Below are positions 47,712-60,165 of a stretch of 64,000 nt of DNA, one piece after another. How positions within the stretch are numbered: position 1 is the stretch's first letter; each line of letters starts with the position of its first letter. Below the pieces are notes generated by a model. That model was not told the origin of the DNA. It saw nothing but the letters and a program-made list of their open reading frames with translations, and made no database searches. Made by a program: the position numbers and the translations under genes. Origin of the DNA: Loripinus fragilis (Eukaryota; Mollusca; Bivalvia; Lucinida; Lucinidae). The stretch spans positions 25,646,164-25,710,163 of the forward strand of contig OZ026524.1 in assembly GCA_964019695.1 (NCBI GenBank), in the 5' to 3' direction.

Positions 47712-48816
47712 TTAATAAGCAGGTATATATGCTCTTGAAAATTTAAGTATGACGATAGTTGGACAATGGTATCGGACCTGTTCAGGAATGAAAGAATCGG
47801 CAACGCCACTGCACAAAACATTTGTATTGTTGCGAACGAGAATCAAGTCAATTAATGATGTGGATGTTTCTGTGTAATGTGTGGGTTCTGTTATTAGTTG
47901 GGTAAGATTAAATTCGTGAATGAGTTCGGATATCTTATTTTGTGGTTTTGAGATGTCATAATTAAAATCCCCAGTAATAATAATATCTTTTATACTAGTA
48001 TTGCAGGCCCTGTCAATACTTTCTTTAATGAGGTTGAAATAGTCCACATTACTGTTCGGTGGCCGATAAAAACCGCCCACTAAAATCTTTTTTTGTCTTG
48101 ATATTAACATCGAGCCAAAGTCCCTCAACTCCACGAACCTCTAAATCTGTGCGCCGTTTGCAGGAAAGTGTGTCTCTAACATAAGCAATGACTCCTCCCC
48201 CGGACGATCACATCTGTCTGTCCTATATGGAGGTAAAGTTCTCAATTTGTATGGCATTATTGTTAGTGGTGGGTTTTAGCCAGCTTTCTGTAAAGATGAG
48301 TATGTCATGTGCAGTAGCTTCGCCTCGTACAAGATCAATTTTGGGAAGTATACTTTGGATGTTAAGATGCAGAATACTGAGATGATTGGCTAATGAGTTA
48401 AAAGATGCTGATGATAGACTATCATTGGTATCAGTACTGCTTTCGACAGAGTCCGGACCCGGGTTTACTTCGACATCACCGCTAAGTAATATTAGTATAA
48501 AAATCCATGTATGAAAAACAGTAAAGATAAGAGAGCTAAAACAGTAGTATGAAAAGTACTTGTTTTTATATGAAAACCAAATCTTACGTGGATGCCTGAT
48601 ATTTCTATGCACCTCGTTACAATGCTGCATTTGCATCAAGAGACAGAACAGGGGAACGAAATCATGAGACGGTTTCAGAACATTGAAACATAATAAGCTG
48701 ATCAGGAGTAAGTGAGTTTTTCGGTATGAGATTGATTTTTTTGTACCAAGACCCAATGAGCACGAGACACCAAAACAACCACCAAGACCGTCTGTAAAAT
48801 ATCTAAACGGCTTCAT
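47712..48816 (-). pseudogene. Retrotransposon leader, 2A motif and endonuclease domain
   Basis: The first frame (48816-48223) has a hydrophobic stretch IFTVFHTWIFILILL leading into SGDVEVNPGP. It then reads LHLNIQSILPKIDLV and LIFTESWL, the N-terminal motifs of APE endonucleases (family: NxxS and TExWL). After frame changes near 48225-48135 the second frame (48134-47712) has VGGFYRPPNS, IIITGDFNYD and LIDLILVRN. The conserved SDHxP end reads YHCPTIVIL, so the active-site end is altered. It would nick target DNA in an intact element. Confidence 0.82.
48454..48498 (-). other. 2A-like ribosome-skipping motif
   Basis: Codons read ILILLSGDVEVNPGP. This fits the 2A consensus D-V/I-E-x-N-P-G then P exactly, preceded by a hydrophobic run. 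APE-type non-LTR elements with N-terminal 2A sequences are known in several invertebrates. Activity here is untested. Confidence 0.8.
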
Positions 48817-48830
48817 GTACTAGATAATAA

Positions 48831-49959
48831 GAGTAACAGATATATCAAGATAAAGTCTGGTGACGATCCTGGTGTCTCATATAAATGGCATTTCATGCAT
48901 TTTCTACACGCAATTTGCATTACAACAAACATTAAGGAGTCAGACATGAGAAAAGAAAAAAGAACATAGATAGAAAGACGAAAGAAAATCAGAAGTAAGA
49001 AAGACATGCTGATAACTTTGATACAGCAACTAAGGCAGTGGTTTCCTTTAAATCTTACAGTTAGTGCTCTAAGTAAGAATCATAGCAATGACGGTAAGAA
49101 CAATTGCGTTTAGCCCACAGTGCCATATTAAGTCAATACAGTTAAATCTATCATTAGACTCTTTTTACTCGGAAAGACTTTCTCGTGCACGCCACCAGAA
49201 CAAGCCTCGAACTGTAAATTTTGTATTTTCACGGGCCGCAGTAAGACATTTCTTAATTATGATGCATCTCTTTCGTGTAAATTCGTTTAAATCTGCGAAC
49301 AGTGCGGATCCCGATGAAATACCACATTATGCAGCAGGTCATCCGGGTCCTCACTGTTTGCCAAGATTCCTGCTTGCAAGCATCCACAGTGTAAAGAGGT
49401 CAAACACGAGCATTTTCAGCAACTTATACAAATGAAATGATGGCGACAAAGAGTGACATGGACCAGTTACAGAGCAGCAAGTCCGTTACTTGAATGTAAT
49501 GATTATCATGTGAGAAAAGTGCAAAGACTAACATATAACTATATATGATATAATAATTATGGGCGTCTCTATCTACATCGATGCGGAGTTGTACGCCGCG
49601 TCGATATGGTACATTGTACGACATCCACCAAGAGCTTGCTGTGAGTACTGGTCCATTTTTCCTCGTCATAGATTGCAGAATGTATTTTACCCGCAAACTC
49701 AACCGCTTTTGGTGTTACATGCTTGAATAACTTGCGTTCGTTTTACCTGATGGTCATAACAGACATTTGCAAACAATGAAGTCTATAAATAGGACGACAT
49801 CGGGTGTAGAACCCTATCAGGGTCTACAATGCATGTCTTCCTAATTCAAATATAAATTATCCAAATAACACCAACCCCTAACGAGCCGACAAGAAAAAAA
49901 AGAATGTCGTCTGCTGTAGTCGTCTGCTGCAATTATTTGCTAACATTGTTTGACAGATT
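48831..49959. other. No host gene; probable LINE 5' flank and a MITE piece
   Basis: 48831-49010 may be 5' UTR of the LINE. 49290-49375 has the AACAGTGCGGATCCCGATGA ... CACTGTTTGCC inverted layout seen in other short MITEs. Confidence 0.4.
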
Positions 49960-50245
49960 CAAGTACTAAGGCAATGCTTTTGGCCTGGATTAACCGATAA
50001 TCAGTCTTGAAATCCAATGTTTTGTTTTCTTTTTGAATTGCCGCTTAAGACAGGTTTACTGTATAACATAAAAAACAAAGATTTTAATGACAGACAGTAG
50101 TTTAATGAAGATCTAAAGTATTGCAGAATGCTCCCCTTGGATCATTCTGCAATACTTTTGACCTGCATTCAGCAATAATCAACTTAAAATCCCATGTTTG
50201 GCCTTCTCTTTGAGTTGCCGCTTAAGACAGGTTCTACTGTATAAC
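49960..50245 (+). repeat. Tandem repeat F with hairpin, array 2
   Basis: Same units as 35520-35990, with palindrome AGTATTGCAGAATG ... CATTCTGCAATACT near 50116-50157 and CTTAAGACAGGTT blocks. Confidence 0.8.
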
Positions 50246-50454
50246 ACAGGTGAGTATGCCTGAAACATAGATCACTGACCAACTATGGCAACCTGGGGAA
50301 GAGACAAAACACAGACAAACAAACAGCATGTCAAGAATGCTGCAAAGGGGGCGTACACTCATTTTTAGCCCACCTGAGCCGAAGGTTCATGGGTGAGCTA
50401 ATAGTATACCAGTCACTCCGGCTTTCCGTCGTCCGTCCGTCTGTCTGTCCGTCC
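50246..50454. other. No gene seen
   Basis: Entry into the next repeat; a run of GTCCGTC units lies near 50430-50458. Confidence 0.4.
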
Positions 50455-53400
50455 GTCAGACAATATTTTCAAACATATTCTCCTCTGAAACCACTGGGCC
50501 AAGTTAACTCAAATTTCATATGGAGACTCCTTAGGACCGGGAACGAAAGTTTGTTCAAATGGTTCTGGTCACATGACCAAGATGGCCGCCACGTCCATAT
50601 ATGATAAAAACCCTTTAAAAATATTCTTCTCCAGAACCAGAAAGCCGATGACCTTTGGACTTGGTATGTAGCATTGGGGGTGTTGGGCCTACCAAGTTTG
50701 TTCAAATGATGATCATAGGTTGACCTTGACCTACTTAATGTCAAGGTCAAATTTGCTTCCTAATGCATTTAAATGGGAAATTTTTTGAAAAGTTGACTTT
50801 TTGAATACTGTTGAAGCCAAAGTCATTATTCTTAATTGACATGTTAAAACTAATGAGACAATTGCTATAAATAAGTTTCAAAGGTCAAGATTGACCTTTG
50901 CCCTTTCTGCCAAGGTCGCTCATATTGCGGTCCCATCAATGTATTAAAACATAGTTTTCTCACAAACCATTGGCCCAATTGAACTCAAAATCCATGTGAC
51001 TCCTTATGTTTAGTTAACCAAAATTTATACAAAACATTTTGGTCACATGAAAAAATGGCCGCCACACCCATATATGGTAAAAACCTCTAAAAATCTTCTT
51101 CTCCAGAACCAGAAGGTGGATTACCTTGGGACTTGGTATGTAGCATTGGGGATGTGGGGCCTACAAAGTTTGTTCAATTGATGATCCTAGGTTAATCTTG
51201 ACCTACTAAACGCCAAGGTCAAATTTGCTTCCTAATGCATTTAAAAGGGATTTTTTTTTAAAAGTTGACTTTTTGAATACTGTTGAAGACAAGGTCATTA
51301 TTCTTACTTCATATGCTAGAAATAATGAGATAATAGCTATAAACAAGTTTCAACTTTCAAATGTTGACCTTTGCCCTTTTAGCTAAGCTCGCTGATATTG
51401 TGGTACCATCAATACACTGAACGGAAGTTCTAAGTAGCCACTTTTCAATTTCTTTTTTTTCTGACTAAGCCCTAATGATATTGAAATGATTTTTCGCCCA
51501 AGTATGTGCATTGTAATGGACTAAAGATAAGCGGTGTTTTGGAAGAGTTTTCTATAACTTAAAGCTGCATAGTCTGTATCTTTTGATATTTTAATTTTCG
51601 AGCTAATGTTTCTATTTTTCAAGAACACAGTAAAAAAACTCAAATTCAGGTATACATTTTACCAATTTCGTAAATCTTAACAAATTATCAGTATCAAAAC
51701 AACAGCATTGATGTTAAAATTAACTGTCTATAATTATTGGAGGGACGCAAATAATTACCAACACACCTGTTTTTATAAGGTAATTAACTTTTCCGTGCAG
51801 TTTTCAGCTATAGTGAACAGATTTATTGTGAAAACATAACTTAATTCTACTTTTACAAATGATTTAAAAAGAAAATAAAAAAATCGAAAAAATGTTCATA
51901 GTTGCAGACTTAGTCTTTTAACGATTTTTTGATTCAAAAATGCAAAAATCATTGTTTTGAAGAAAACAAGCGTTTTGAGTGCAGTTTTTTTTTTTCGAAT
52001 TCAAGTACAGGTGATTGCAAATCTGCCTAGTCGACTTGAAAAACACCAAACATTTGTTCTTTGCTTATGACAGATTTTTTATGAATTTTTAAAAATTTAT
52101 AATTTTCCGAATTTTCCGAATTTTTCGGAAATCATCAGATGCACATACTAAAATAATTGTATGTGTTTTATTTTATGTTAATATATTTGACAAAACACCA
52201 TGCACCTTTATGAGCCCATTTTCTAACGATATTTTTTACTAATTTGATATCCACTTCCGATTTTGACGTGAAACTTTAAAGGTCATTTAAATAGAATTTC
52301 TTATTGATTTCTTTTAATTTTTAAGCAGAAATTGTATGGTGGCTACTTATAACTTCGGTTCAGTGTATATTAAAACATAGTTTTCTCACAAACCATTGGA
52401 CCAATTGAACTCAAATTTCATGTGAAGACTCTTTATGATAAGTTTGCCAAATTTTATATAAAATATTTTGGTCACATGACGAAGATGGCCACCACGGCCA
52501 TATAAAAAAAATTGGTCACATGACAAAGATGGCCACCACGGCCATATATGGTAAAAACCTTTTAAAAATCTTCTTCTCCAGAACCAGAAAGCCTGTGACC
52601 TTGAGACTTGGTATGTATCATTGGGGATGTGGGGCCTACCAAGTTTGTTCAAATGATGATCCCAAGATGACCTTTACCTTTTTAACGGCAAGGTATTTCC
52701 CTAATGCATTTGAATGGGAAATGTTTTTGAAAAGTTGTTTTTGAGTACTGTGGAAGCCAAAGTCATTATTCTCACTTGATATGTTCAATCTAGGGTCTAT
52801 AAATCAGTTTCAAAGGTTAATGTTGACCTCTTACCTTTCAACAAGGTCGCTCATATTGGAGTCCCATCGACGTATTTTACCATAGTTTTTTCTTAGAAAC
52901 CACTAGGCCAATTGAACTCAAATTTCATATGACGACTCCTTATGATTGGTTAGCCAAAATTTGTTCAAATTGGTCACATGACTAAGATGGCCACCACATC
53001 CATAAATGGTAAAAGCTATTTAAATATCTTCTTCTCTGGAGCCAAAACGCCAATGGCCTTGGGACTAACAATGTAGCAAAGGTGAAGTGGTTCCTACCAG
53101 GTTTGCAAAAATGATGAATCGAGGTTAACCTTGACCTACTTTATGGAAGGTCAAATTTGATACCTTATGCATCTAGAACGGGAAATTCTTAAAATGTTTA
53201 TTTTTCTATAACAGTTTTAGCCGAAATCATAATACCTGTGAGATAATGGAATGTCAAATGTCATGGTGACCCGTGACCTTAATCCAAGGCCACTCATTTG
53301 GACCACAACATACCTATCTGAACATCTTTTTCTCAGAAATCACTGGGCTGTTAGATTGTTTAGGTTATTGAACCAAAATGGCTGCAACCCCCATATATGG

Positions 53401-53480
53401 TAAAACAAAATATGCTTCATTATAAGCTGTAGTTGACTTTGACCTGTTTTAACATTATTAAGGAGATCAGGTGAGTGCCT
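50455..53480 (+). repeat. Tandem family of about 0.45 kb units, 4-5 copies
   Basis: Unit starts near 50455, 50940, 52366, 52860 and 53290 (last one partial) share CACAAACCATTGGCCCAATT, TCACATGACCAAGATGGCCG, CTTCTTCTCCAGAACCAGAA and the TTGACCTACT block. Units are about 80-90% alike by eye. A 951 bp TIR element sits in the boundary between units 2 and 3. Confidence 0.88.
51413..52367. mobile_element. 951 bp TIR element with TA target duplication
   Basis: Ends CACTGAACGGAAGTTCTAAG (51415) and the complement of CACTGAACCGAAGTTATAAG (to 52365) form inverted repeats of 27 bp (25 match). TA lies on both sides. The neighbouring tandem unit at about 50932-50955 shows the uninterrupted site. No coding frame. 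Confidence 0.9.
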
Positions 53481-53899
53481 CAGGACCTTCTGGTCCTCTT
53501 GTTTCTTCATACGTAGGCTTGGACCCTGCATCTCCTGTTTACAAAAAAACAAAAAAATACAACGTATACATGAAAATATCAGAGTACCACTCGCCCCCCC
53601 CCCCCCCCATTCTCCCCCCACCCCGAGAACTTTCGAGAGTCAATTTTATTTTCGCGAATAGGGTTAAGAGACATTGAAAAAAAGTAATTCGCCAGGGTTT
53701 TATTTTCTCACAGACTTACAAATACTGTTAATTCGGAATTTTTTCGCTAGTCAATTTTATTTTCGCGAATAGGGTTTAAGGAGATTGAAAGGGTTTTATT
53801 TTCGCAAAATCGTGAAAATAAGACCCTCGCGAGAATTTCCGAAATTGCAGCAATGCCAGAAACAACAAACATTGAATTAACAACAGCATGATCTCCACA
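53481..53899. other. No gene; short direct repeat
   Basis: C run at 53596-53609. A 45 bp direct repeat with GTCAATTTTATTTTCGCGAA lies at about 53638 and 53752. Confidence 0.5.
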
Positions 53900-54445
53900 A
53901 AATCGGACCTAGAATTTCTGGAAAGAGGGTTCATATGTACAATGGTTTGGGAGTTGCATTGCTTATTTCATCTCAATTTTCATAAATATCCCATGAAAAT
54001 GAAATAATTTGGTCTCACTGAGACCAAATCATTTCATTTTCATAAGATATTTAAAATTAGTGAGTATGATCAGGAAATACCACAATCACAAACCGCAGAC
54101 AAAACCGTGGCAGCGCGAGGAAGAGCCGCTCAACCATCACGAGACACCAGGAAGACAAATTAAGCAAAGCAACCAGCTCTCTCTTACCCAAGATGATTGC
54201 AATACTAGAATGGAGATAATGTAACGTACAACAAAACATAGAACAATTACAGACTCCCACAACGGGAGTTACAATAAACAAAAAGTCAACAACAACAGAA
54301 CCACCGCCTTAGAACGGACAGCAGCCTAAGCCACCGGGGGGCTTAAATGCATTTTACTGGTACCAAATCTTCACCCTAGATTGCTGCTGTGTAAAAACAG
54401 GGGGTGGGTAGGGGGTTCAAGCGAGCCCCTTGAACCCCCTCTGGA
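53900..54445 (+). repeat. Dispersed element D, copy with family B insertion
   Basis: The left part has a near-perfect palindrome of about 70 bp (53986-54054, centre GGTCTCACTGAGACC). The right part is the G-rich GGGGGTGGGTAGGGGGTTCA to GGATCCGCCAC segment. They are separated by a family B repeat (54059-54396). Confidence 0.7.
54059..54396 (+). repeat. Dispersed repeat family B, complete copy
   Basis: Boundaries are inferred from the element D empty site at 24122-24345. Contains GTATGATCAGGAAATACCAC at the start, and CAGCAGCCTAAGCCACC with GGGGGGCTTAAATGCATTTT near the end. The terminal part is shared with families A and C. Confidence 0.75.
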
Positions 54446-55070
54446 TCCGCCACTGCTCCATCCTTGCATGGAAAGCAGTTGCAGCCACCTGGGTAGGGGG
54501 CTTAAATTTATCTTACTTGCCAAATCATCGCCTCCCAGGGGTGGTACTCTCAATTTTCATGCATACATAGGCTCGGACCCAGCATCTACTGTTTACCCCC
54601 CAAAAAATCTAGTTTGAAAGGTACAAAAAAAATATGGGCATATCAGGCATACCCCAAAAAATATTTGAAATTTTATCATACCCCAAAAATATTCTCAATG
54701 TGTACTCTCACTTTTCACTAACTGACAGCTTGTATTTAAGGAAATATAACACAACATAATACAGGAACACAATAACAAATAAGTTAGAAATAAAAAAACA
54801 ATATTTCATATAATTGAAGGTTTTTATTTCTGCATTTGTTGTTTCAGTCTTGCAAGCATCTCAAGCAAAGCCATCATGATTAAGCTATATAAAATAAACT
54901 AAACCAGTTATAAGGCTTGAATGCATACTAAATTGAAGCAAATGATGCTACCAAAGCTTTGACAAGGATCACTTTATCAGTGGGTGGAAACGTACACGGG
55001 ATATTGCTAAAAAATGAGCCGATGTTTACACTGAATTAGGAAAAAAAACACACAACGAAGGTAAGGAAAT
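54446..55070. other. No gene seen
   Basis: A degenerate CATACCCCAAAAAATAT direct repeat lies near 54640-54690; otherwise featureless. Confidence 0.45.
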
Positions 55071-55230
55071 CTGGAATTTCTCCTATTTAATTCTTATTTC
55101 GGTACTTGGCGTGTGTCGATTTAGAATCACTACATGTATATTTAGCAAATTGTATGCATGATTTGGCATCAAACACTGAACTTGATAGTGATCATCACAA
55201 AATTAAAGTCGTGCTCACACCAAAATTTAG
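55071..55230 (+). repeat. 160 bp repeat, paralogue of the SINE-nested insert
   Basis: Close to 90% like 59663-59822 by eye (CTGGAATTTCTCC, GTGTGTCGATTTAGAATCAC, AAAGTCGTGCTCACACC). Non-coding. Confidence 0.8.
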
Positions 55231-57199
55231 ACACCTATCCCCAAAAAGGAATAATATTGAACCAAGAAAGCAACTATTAAAATTCTGAATCGGCCAATTT
55301 TTTGCAATGACATTTCAATATCAATACTGAAATTTTCAGCCTTGTAGGTTAAACTTTGACGGTGATATGGCTCAAAACTAATGGTCAGTTAGTCTCGAAA
55401 AGGGTACTGGGGATTGGGAAAAGGTGTACTGGGTAATGCATATTGTCAAAATTTGGTGTACTGAGGATTGGCAGGTAATTTCTAGCCCCTTTTTTAGCAC
55501 CCTACTAATCAAAGTCACTTTTAAGTATAAAAAAATGCTTGATTCCGTCCGTATGTCTGTCTGTCATTCAACCTTTCAGACCTGACAAACTAACGATGGA
55601 CTTTACGCTCCTCCAAGACTCAGAGCAGACTAAATGTTGGCTCTAATCTGCTGGTGCACTTTGGAAGCCTTATTTGTAAACATTATGTTTCCAGATAAGA
55701 CTTATCTTTGGAGCAGTCTGGTTAGGATCCATAGTGTTTGCTTTTGCAATAAAAGCAGTATGAAGTACATGTATAAATACTGACCCACACTTCCATTGCA
55801 AAATGTTTCAGGAGTTTAATTTAATTACAAACTAGGTCTTGCCTAAATGATTGTATTAATAGATTTTTCGCTTAATGTAAAGGCGCCAATTTAATAATCA
55901 TATCTGGGAGTGGTTTGGCTATTTCATCTGCTAAGGAAGGGAAATCACGTTTTATTTATAATTTGGTAAAGAGTTGATCAGCTTTTTGGGACACACAAGC
56001 AAGCGTGCATTTCATGAAAATCCTAACCGTGTACACACTGAACTCACATTTATTAACCATCAAAGCCCGTAATCACAAAATGCATTTTTTGGCGTCCACT
56101 AAAATATTTGAAGACACATAGAAAAACAGTGCAGACCCAGATCAGACTGCTCCTGTAGGAGCAGTCTGATATGTGTCCACAATGTTTGCCCCTATGCTTA
56201 TGTTAAATAGGCATTTTCAGATGCAGTTATTTTGCTGGCATTTTTAGGACTAAATAATGTGTTTTGCGTCTATACTGAGGCAATGGCGCAATATGATAGT
56301 TACTTTTTAATTAAACCACGCCTCATTTTCAGCTTTTACCTATGTGTAAGGTTGACCAGTTCTAATTATGCATTCATGAGGTGCGGCCTTTACAGTAACC
56401 AAAAAGTCACATAACACCTTTTAGAGGTTATGACAGACATTCAACCAATCCAGTTCTGATAGAAAGAAAATATTGATTGATAAAGTTCAACTTTCATTTT
56501 CATAAATATTAAGTGTTTTAATTGATGATAAAATTATGTTACAATGGGTGAAATAATATATGGAATATTTATGGTTCAGATTGATTTTGCGTTAGAAAAA
56601 TAGTAAGTAAGTATGAACAGAAAATACCACAATCACAAGCTGCAGACAATCCCATGGCACCGCGAGGAAGAGCCACACAACGATCACTAGACACCAGGAA
56701 GACAAACTAAGCAAAGCAACCAGCCCTCTCAAAATCAATTATGCTGGCTTATTTGATTTATTTTTCACATTAAATCAAGCCAAATTGGACATGCTTTAGA
56801 TACAAGTAGATGATGACTATAGGGGTAGGCATAAAGGTTGTCAAATGTGGACTGAATTTTTATGACTCAGATAAACAATATCATAAACCATTTTATGAAA
56901 AATAATTTGACCATTAAATTAAGCAGTTCTTTTAATGTTGGTTACATATTTGATAAAAAAAAAACTTCTATGGTAGTTTATGTGCTTTAAGTTCAAGTAT
57001 CTTCCTCTAAATCACCCATGCTTCAATCAGGTTTTTTTTCAGTAATATGCTTTATACTAATAAGGACACTATTCACCATATTTCGCATGTGGGCCTTCTA
57101 ATGGCAGCAATTTATACCCACTAGTAGTTTAAACTCTTATAGTGCTTTTATTACACTTAAATGATAAATATAAAAGAAAGCAACATATGTAACTGTAAA
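55231..57199. other. No gene; family B and MITE fragments
   Basis: 56605-56730 is a family B 5' fragment. 56125-56190 has the palindrome CAGATCAGACTGCTCC ... GGAGCAGTCTGAT. The rest is featureless. Confidence 0.5.
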
Positions 57200-60050
57200 A
57201 ATAGGTGCATATTTCTAGTCCTTTGCTTTCAATAAAAAAATTATATTGACATGTAAGAATAAGAAATACTTTGATATTATCACTAAAGAAGTTCCTATCT
57301 TACTATAGAAGCTCCTATTTATTATGGTAACATAGTAAACTTTGATATTGCAGGGTAATCCCCTAACTGTATATGAGCTAACGAATATAATTTTGTGGTT
57401 TATATGATGATTTTGTAGCAAACTATAATGAACAAAGCTTCGGAGGTATTATGAAAGTCAATGGTCAAGTGATAACACTGTTCTTAATACAGCTGTGGTA
57501 TAATATATTTGATATTAAGTAACGTATACAACAGTTTTATCATGAATATAGATTGCTTTGTTGCATACTGGCTGTTGGCTGTATTTATTATCATCTTTCA
57601 ATGTAATGAGCATGTCGTTAAATAAGAATTAGATTTAACTTTGTATTTGTACAATGGATTTTGATACTATTATAGGGTAACAGAGTTACCATTGCTGTTA
57701 CACAGTGAAGCCCAAACTGCCAGAAGCTAACATGAGCCATTTTGCATCTTATATTCTTATATACATTTAATGCAGTTTAAGGAAATCATATTGTACTAAA
57801 TAACTACTTAATGGGGGAGGGCTTCCATAAGCTTATTTTTTGATGTTATGTATGTGACTATTTGCTCTATGGTTTCAAGATAAGCATGTCGCTTATGTAT
57901 AGTTTACTGCTGGTATCCAATCTCATAACATGCCAGCTGAATATATTTGTTTTTACTCTGCATGACTTTATTCCATGCTTTTAGCCAAAAATGTGTGTGT
58001 TATTATTGTAACCTTATCAAGTCAAATGTCTTCAAAAATATTCTATTATAGCTAGGGAGCTGGTTTTTACAATTTTGGATAGGTCAGTTAGTTGTCTTTT
58101 TGATAACACCAAAAAATTGACCATTTTGTCAGTTATTAGAGGAAACGACAGGCATAATAATTTCCCAGAAATAGGGTAGAAATGAAAATGTCATGTACCA
58201 TAGTTGATAGCATAATTTTGTTTAAACGAATAAGGTTTTGTTGCTAAATGGTTGAGATATGTAGAAACGTTAACTTCAATTCATTTAAATGTCACAACAT
58301 TTTTGACTTTTTAACAGTCCATGTTATTTGAATGAATTTTGGAGAGTAACGTACGTGACAGGTGTTACATGGCTTACGCGACACTTGTCAGAGGTGTAAC
58401 ATGTTTTAAAAAACTTGTAAGACATTGGGCTATATGAATAAAATAGTCTGCAAAATTACCCCTGGGGGAGACAAAGCCATATTTATCCCATGGCCTATAT
58501 TACTTTGTGGCTTATATAATGAGTTTGTAGTGAACCATAATGAACAATGCTTTGGAGGTCTTTTGACAGCCAATGGTCAAGTGATAGCACTGTTCAAATT
58601 AGTAATATATTTTATTAAGTAACGTATATAAAAGTAGTATCATAGCTGTAGATTATTTTGTTGCATACTGGCTGTTGGCTGCAATTATTTAAGAGCTGTC
58701 GATGCAATTAGCATTTTGATGAATAAGAATTAGATTCAACTTTGTATTTGCACTATAGGATTAGAGATTTTAAAAAGTAGTGGAGTCAACGTGACTGTAA
58801 CAAAGTAAAGCCTCAACTGCCTGAACCTAATTTGAGCCATTTTGCATCTTATGTTCTTTTAAACAGTTAATATACCTTTAGAAAATCATAGTGTACAAAA
58901 TAACCCCCAAATGGGATGGTTTATTTGCAAATATTTTTGGATGTTTGGATATAAGTTATTATTTGCATTATGTTTTCAACATGAGCACGCTACTCAAGTT
59001 TAATTTACTGTTATTAATCCCTCTCAAAACATGCCAGTTGAATATTTTTGAGCTTTCTTTAAACTGCATGACTTAATCCATGTTGTTGTTTTTTTGCAAA
59101 AAATGTATTTGTTATTATTGAACATTAATACACTGTTAGCCATTTTCAAATGCCTACAAAAGATATTTTAAGAAAAGAAGCTGGTCTTTTGAGTTTGGAT
59201 AGTTCAGCTTATAGTCTTTGTGGCAGCATCAAACACCAGATCCAATGAACAATAATAAACATTTCAGAAGAAATGACAGCCATAATAATTTCCAAGAAAT
59301 AGGGTAATAATGCAAAATGTCACATTAGTAACATAGTGGACTGTATAATTTTGTTTTAAATAAAAAGGTTTTGTTGTCTATGATTGGGCTATATGAAAAT
59401 TTAAAACTTAAGCTCATTTATATGCCTCTAATAACATTTTGACTTTTGTACAATTTACGTCATTTTAACGATTTTTGATAGGTAACAGGTGTAACAGAGG
59501 GATCTCAGTGGTTCAGTGGTAGAGTGCTTGACTCAAGACCGAGAGGCCATGGGCTCCAGCCTCACCCGCGTCACTGCATTGTGTCCTTGAGCAAGAACAT
59601 TAATCCTAGCTAAGTACTGATTCAACCTAGGAAGGCCCGTCCCTACATAACTGAAAGACATGCTGGAATTTCTCCCTTTTAATTCTTTTTTCGGTTCTTG
59701 ATGTGTGTCGATTTAGAATCACTATATGTATATTTAGCAAATTGTATTCATGATTTGGCATAAAACACTGAACTTGATAGTGAAAATCACAAAATGAAAG
59801 TCGTGCTCACACCGAAATTTAGATGGGATGTAAAGAAGCAAAACAAACAAACAAAAATGTGTAACAGGATGGTACAGGCTTACGTGACCGTTGCCAGATT
59901 GCTAACATGTTTTAAAAAAAACTTGTAACATATTAGGCTTAATGGAAATCATAGTCTACAAAATTCAGCCTGTGGGAGGGTGGGCTTAAACCATATCTAT
60001 CCCAGGGCCCAACAGCTGTAGCATCAAACTAAACCATAATCTGTTGCATA
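57200..60050 (+). repeat. 1.1 kb direct triplication (third copy partial)
   Basis: Copy 1 (57200-58330) and copy 2 (58340-59480) share AACTATAATGAACAA-type, TTTTGTTGCATACTGGCTGT and CATAATAATTTCC blocks at an offset of about 1.12 kb. Copy 3 begins at about 59868 (CTTACGTGACC, AACATGTTTTAAAAAA) and stops near 60050. Diverged and non-coding. A SINE sits between copies 2 and 3. Confidence 0.75.
59489..59867 (+). mobile_element. SINE S1 with nested 160 bp insert
   Basis: Target duplications GTGTAACAG (59489-59497, 59859-59867). The A box GTGGTTCAGTGGTAGAGTGC is intact, but the B-box region (GGGCTCCAGCC) is mutated. A foreign 160 bp segment (about 59659-59822) interrupts the body between CTGAAAGA and ATGGGATGTAAAG. 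Confidence 0.88.
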
Positions 60051-60165
60051 TGCATATAATTCTTCCCTTAAAACAGATGCACAGCCATCAAGTGAAACCA
60101 GACGCCTTAATTTCAGCATGTGTGGTTACCCAAGTCCCTATGTTTTATGCAAGCAGAGAGGCCTC

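Larger units (their letters stand above)
44900..48830 (-). mobile_element. APE-type non-LTR retrotransposon, degenerate, 2A-bearing
   Basis: Reading the minus strand, the order is: leader with a 2A-like motif, apurinic-type endonuclease, linker, reverse transcriptase, then a C-terminal Cys/His zinc domain. The frames are broken several times and the linker is interrupted by a family A repeat. The clade is CR1/L2/Jockey-like by motif; I cannot place it more exactly. Confidence 0.85.

Noticed and set aside
50389..53480. Tandem 0.45 kb units as a CRISPR-like or coding array
   Set aside because: Units are long and diverged, lack spacers and carry no conserved frame; this is a eukaryotic dispersed tandem repeat.
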